A DNA stretch of 6,365 nt, taken from positions 1-6,365 of the forward strand of contig WRKB01000236.1 of the NCBI GenBank assembly GCA_009778295.1. Reading direction: 5' to 3'. Made by a program: the position numbers and the translations under genes. This DNA is from Betaproteobacteria bacterium (GTDB lineage Bacteria > Desulfobacterota > Desulfovibrionia > Desulfovibrionales > Desulfovibrionaceae). Below the pieces are notes generated by a model. That model saw only the letters and a program-made list of their open reading frames with translations. It was not told the origin of the DNA and ran no database searches. Of the stretch, positions 6,150-6,365 are shown piece by piece; within the stretch, counting starts at the first letter, position 1; each line of letters begins with the position of its first letter.

Positions 6150-6365
6150 ATGCCTATAGTAGGAATTCAGCTACGCCACTGCGGTCCGGCGATCTATTGC
6201 GATTCCATGCCGCTTTCCCCCATTATCGGCGCGCACCTCATGGTGGAAACGGAAAACGGTCTTCTGCTCGGCAGGGTCATCAGTCTGCACGATTCCCTGC
6301 CTGACGGCAGCATCAGTTCCGGAATAGCCGTTTTACGCGCCGCCACGGACGCAGACAGAGCTGCC
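6150..6365 (+). CDS. PSP1-domain (YaaT/RicT-like) protein, N-terminal part (gene continues past the right edge)
   Basis: The frame is open from the ATG at 6150 to the window edge, giving 72 codons. The translation begins MPIVGIQLRHCGPAIYCDS and continues with GAHLMVETENGLLLGRVIS (about 27-45). This matches the start of PSP1-domain proteins: a 'VGVRF...G..YYFD' strand, then a 'gd.VVVET..G.elG.V' strand. In Bacillus the homologue YaaT (RicT) acts with RicF and RicA in phosphorelay control and mRNA processing; in proteobacteria the role is poorly defined, so only the family is claimed. An in-frame TAG at 6144-6146 rules out an upstream extension, and the family strand begins at residue 4, so this start is firm even though no Shine-Dalgarno is visible. 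The gene is divergent from the phosphofructokinase gene. Most of the conserved PSP1 core lies outside the window. Confidence 0.72.
   Translation, partial: MPIVGIQLRHCGPAIYCDSMPLSPIIGAHLMVETENGLLLGRVISLHDSLPDGSISSGIAVLRAATDADRAA

Noticed and set aside
1..6365. A mobile element, defence island or undescribed multi-gene system
   Set aside because: No transposase, integrase, toxin-antitoxin pair, reverse transcriptase, CRISPR repeat or terminal repeat is visible; all coding space is accounted for by four recognisable housekeeping-type genes.

Overview
The window is ordinary chromosomal DNA of a moderately GC-rich Gram-negative bacterium. The style of the AddA, phosphofructokinase and PSP1-domain proteins suggests the Desulfovibrionaceae (sulfate reducers such as Desulfovibrio or Bilophila). 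This placement is an inference from remembered family resemblance, not from a search. I see no RNA gene, insertion sequence, prophage gene, CRISPR array or attachment site.

The layout is simple and almost fully coding. A leftward block occupies positions 5859 to 1. It starts with a plant-type 6-phosphofructokinase (5859-4507). After a 47-bp gap comes addA, the helicase-nuclease subunit of an AddAB double-strand-break repair enzyme (4459-1247). It overlaps by 4 bp with addB, whose first 416 codons (1250-1) are present before it runs off the left edge. On the right, a rightward gene for a PSP1-domain (YaaT/RicT-like) protein begins at 6150 and runs off the right edge. The 290 bp between the divergent phosphofructokinase and PSP1 genes are the only sizeable non-coding stretch. 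They hold a plausible phosphofructokinase promoter, several short inverted repeats and a direct repeat.

AddA and AddB work as one heterodimer. AddA carries a complete set of UvrD/Rep helicase motifs and a RecB-type nuclease domain. The visible part of AddB is the helicase-like scaffold with no Walker A motif, as in many AddB proteins. The phosphofructokinase commits fructose-6-phosphate to glycolysis and has no obvious functional link to DNA repair; co-transcription is probably positional. The genes are intact wherever they are fully visible.

I found no convincing evidence of a previously undescribed system. The points most worth a second look are the cluster of palindromes upstream of the phosphofructokinase gene, the Gly/Lys phosphoryl-donor signature of that enzyme, and the lack of a Shine-Dalgarno sequence before addA and the PSP1 gene.
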